Assembly: GCA_025677815.1 (NCBI GenBank)
Contig: JAIXMP010000031.1
Coordinates: 310,001-374,000 of the forward strand
Direction of reading: 5' to 3'
DNA from: Phascolomyces articulosus
Lineage: Eukaryota > Mucoromycota > Mucoromycetes > Mucorales > Lichtheimiaceae
DNA: 64,000 bases
Shown piece by piece: positions 61,401 through 64,000 of the stretch (positions are counted from its first letter, which is position 1; each line of letters begins with the position of its first letter). Both the position numbers and the translations under genes were made by a program. The notes beneath the pieces are model-generated. The model saw only the letters and a list, made by a program, of their open reading frames with translations. It did no database searches and had not been told where the DNA came from.

Positions 61401-64000
61401 TTATTTCAGACATTAAGGGCGAGACAACAGACGATCCCCACTACATAGGCTTTCTTATTATATATAGAGAATAGGACTTTTACATCTTAAATCATTCATT
61501 TATACTTTATTTATTTCAATATAAAAAAAACCTAACAATGAAAAAAAAAATACACATTGAGAAACAAATGCCCTATCTAGCAGAAATAAATGATACAAAA
61601 CGGAAACTGTATCGAGCGTCGAGAAAGTAGTCACGCTACGATTAAAAAATTGGTCATGCGACACGAATTTTTGATGCATGCAATTCCACGAAGCACTGAT
61701 GTTGGTGGTATAGCTGTTGGTCACTTTGGTGCCGCTGTACATCATTGTTAATGGTGTGAACATTAGATGATGTGTGATAATAAGTATTTTTTTTTCTAAA
61801 AAAAAATCCAACGCAAAGGAACGATTTACCAATGTTAAACGTTAGATAGATGCTTACCCGAATGATTCGGCGCGTGAGAAGTCATCTGGTGGTGAAGTTC
61901 TTACTAAAAATTATGAATTTTAACTTTGACAATTCTTTTTACATAAAATAAAAGAAACGGAGAAAGAAAAAAAAATAAAGAGAAGAGTCAAGGAACAAAA
62001 AAATTTCGGTTACTGTTATTAGAACGACCTCTTGAACGGCACATCGCATCCGAGTTAGTAAGTATCCTGAAAATATATCTGAGTATGAATGGAAAATCAT
62101 ACACATTGTTGGGGTGAAAGATGAACAGAAAGGGAAAGAATGAACCAAAAGGGAATTCCTTGATAATATTTTTTTTAAAAAAAGAGGATAGAAAGAACAA
62201 AAAAGACCTTCAGCATTCCATATCTTTGATTTTGATTCTATTATCATGATTGAAAATATGTTCATTCGTGTATTTTTTTGTTTTGGTGATAAGAAGCGCA
62301 TAGAGTTTTGTCACGATGATTTTGTTGAAGAGATATTTATTACCAACGTAAATGATGACTATTATATGGTTTTATCGATATCATCTTCTGACACTGTATG
62401 TATATGGTCAATAAAGATCATTGTTGTTGCCCATGACAAAAAACATATATATAATATATAAAAGTCATTTCTATATATTTCTACTCTACTGAAAACTTAC
62501 TGAAGTTCCAATGTTCCCTTCTTCATAGCCCAACAGTGTAAAATCTCTACCCAGTGATGATCACTTATTCAGTCCTTTTATAAGACTTCTTCACAGATAA
62601 GGCACCTTTCTACCAACATTTTCCTGAACAAATACCCTTTTTCAAAAGAATAAGTATATACATCCGCGATAACGTCCATTGTCTTACTTTTTCGTAATTT
62701 GCTGTTGACTTATCAATGACACTGTCATAAACTAAAAAAACCGCAAGGTTGGAAAGTTTTCATATTCTAAAACCTGATGATAAAACTATATCAGATGGAA
62801 AGAAACAACAATAAAATGATAACACTATCATTATTAAAAAATCATATTACCTAAATGTACCTTACATATCAACACCAATAAAAAATTAAGCTATATTTGA
62901 AACGGAACCATCATATGTTCCTATAATAAATATATAATAATATTGTTATTTTTTAAAATATACTGCTACATCATTTTCTTTGATATCATTATATATCAAA
63001 AAAACTTGTTCTAAATAAAAAAAAGAAATAATGACATTGAAAGATATGATTTCTATATACTACTTTACCTTATAGACCCCCCAATCTATTAAAGAAGATA
63101 TGATGGTTTCATCGATTGATCATTATTATTGACGTAATGTTGGAAACAGCTAAAATAGTAGTAGAGAAATGCTGTCTAATTCTTCTAATAATGGTCTCGC
63201 CTCCGCCCCACATTTTGTCTTTTTTATCAGTGCACCCTCCATTTTTTTGGGTAAAATTTTTTTCTATCTTTTTTCATCATTGATTTCATGTCTACTTTCG
63301 TTCTATCGTACAACTGACCCATGAAAAAATTTAATACCTATATAGTAGTTCAGGAATGTCCCGTAAGTTGTAAAAATGAGATGGTGTAGTAACCGCGGAG
63401 AGAAAAACCGAGTATAAGGATTCATAAAAAAAAATATAACATCTCGGTTTTTTTTTCATTTTCTGACCGAACCAAGCATTTGTACATGTGTACACACGTT
63501 TTAATCAGTTTGATTAATATTCTTTATTTGGGGGGGGGGATATTACCCCACGACGAGGAAACTTTTTAATCATAAAAATAGGATGGTATCGTTTTAAGAT
63601 AAACCCATAAATTTGATGGATGACATATTGTGTATGTAATTACATTCAAAACGGAACCATATATTTTGTAATTATATAATTCTATTGTCAATTGCTATAC
63701 AGTTATTGTAGCAAGTAGCATGAATTCTTTCTTTGTTTTTATTGCTGTTGTAATTATAAGAAGAAAAATCCTATACACCCAAAAATTTTGTTGAACAATG
63801 ATGGTTATAATGACTTGCTATGTACATTGTAAAAATATACCATTGCAATTTATTGTTAAGCAAACAGAGATATATGCTTATATTGCTGGCTTTTTATTAT
63901 TTTCGAGATATAGTACACGGTGGAGTTAGTAATAAACTCTCTTAATACATGCATGTATGCATGGTCTAAGCACTTCTAATTGTTGCGTCAACATCAAAAT
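61401..64000. other. Right-end interval without a supported gene
   Basis: No intact gene. Minus-strand frames at 61500-61832 and 61939-62301 and a plus-strand frame at 62246-62461 lack family motifs and splice logic. A T8A7 tract lies at 62169-62183. A plus-strand AAAACCGAG (about 63405) faces CTCGGTTTT (about 63443), a 9-base inverted repeat. Confidence 0.45.

Noticed and set aside
61500..62301. Minus-strand frames of 110 and 120 codons
   Set aside because: No recognisable domain; flanked by homopolymers and Phe-rich. A transposase resemblance in another frame was too weak to claim.
1..64000. CRISPR array, rRNA operon, prokaryotic operon or integrated virus
   Set aside because: No regularly spaced direct repeats, rRNA-like blocks, ribosome-binding sites or viral hallmark genes; genes are spliced and eukaryotic.

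Overview
The window is nuclear DNA of a filamentous fungus, most likely an early-diverging one (Mucoromycota, probably Mucorales). Reasons: AT-rich DNA with many homopolymer runs; genes cut by many short GT-AG introns; a mix of fungal families (AHA1, signal peptide peptidase, EDE1/Eps15-like EH protein, beta carbonic anhydrase, NRPS-like reductase, F-box/LRR protein); and decayed copies of a multi-copy family that I associate with Mucorales. The species cannot be fixed from the sequence alone. There is no operon, CRISPR array, rRNA or convincing tRNA.

Layout. 1-3424 (+): an adenylation/carrier/reductase enzyme cut by the left edge. 3842-4600 (-): a low-complexity protein of unknown function. 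4.6-8.8 kb: gene-free, with a possible heat-shock element just before the AHA1 co-chaperone gene (8833-11171, +), which needs a 6-nt microexon. 11.2-14.2 kb: gene-free. 14201-15417 (+): a four-finger C2H2 factor. 17672-19134 (+): a proline-rich unknown. 19549-20759 (-): beta carbonic anhydrase with a 7-nt first coding exon. 20.8-25.1 kb: no intact gene, but a decayed coding relic near 23.2-23.9 kb. 25149-27092 (-): a secreted pepsin-like protein lacking the second catalytic Asp. 30724-33871 (+): a three-EH-domain endocytic scaffold. 34393-36648 (+): F-box/LRR. 37106-37429 (+): a small secreted cysteine-rich protein. 37948-41380 and 45170-48733 (-): two paralogous kelch/three-TM receptor-like proteins with identical exon phases. 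50411-52017 (-): signal peptide peptidase.

52-64 kb is a degraded, mobile-element-like zone. It holds two tandem pseudogene copies (A, 54.6-56.2 kb; B, 56.7-58.6 kb) of one multi-exon family, further coding scraps, a short pogo-like MITE (60507-60668) and a GC-richer stretch (61.0-61.4 kb) full of nested inverted repeats.

The intact genes do not form a cluster. Several touch membrane traffic or the secretory route (EH scaffold, kelch/TM pair, signal peptide peptidase, secreted proteins), but that is probably chance. Gene models were joined by hand from reading frame, splice sites and family motifs. Every multi-exon CDS below sums to a whole number of codons.
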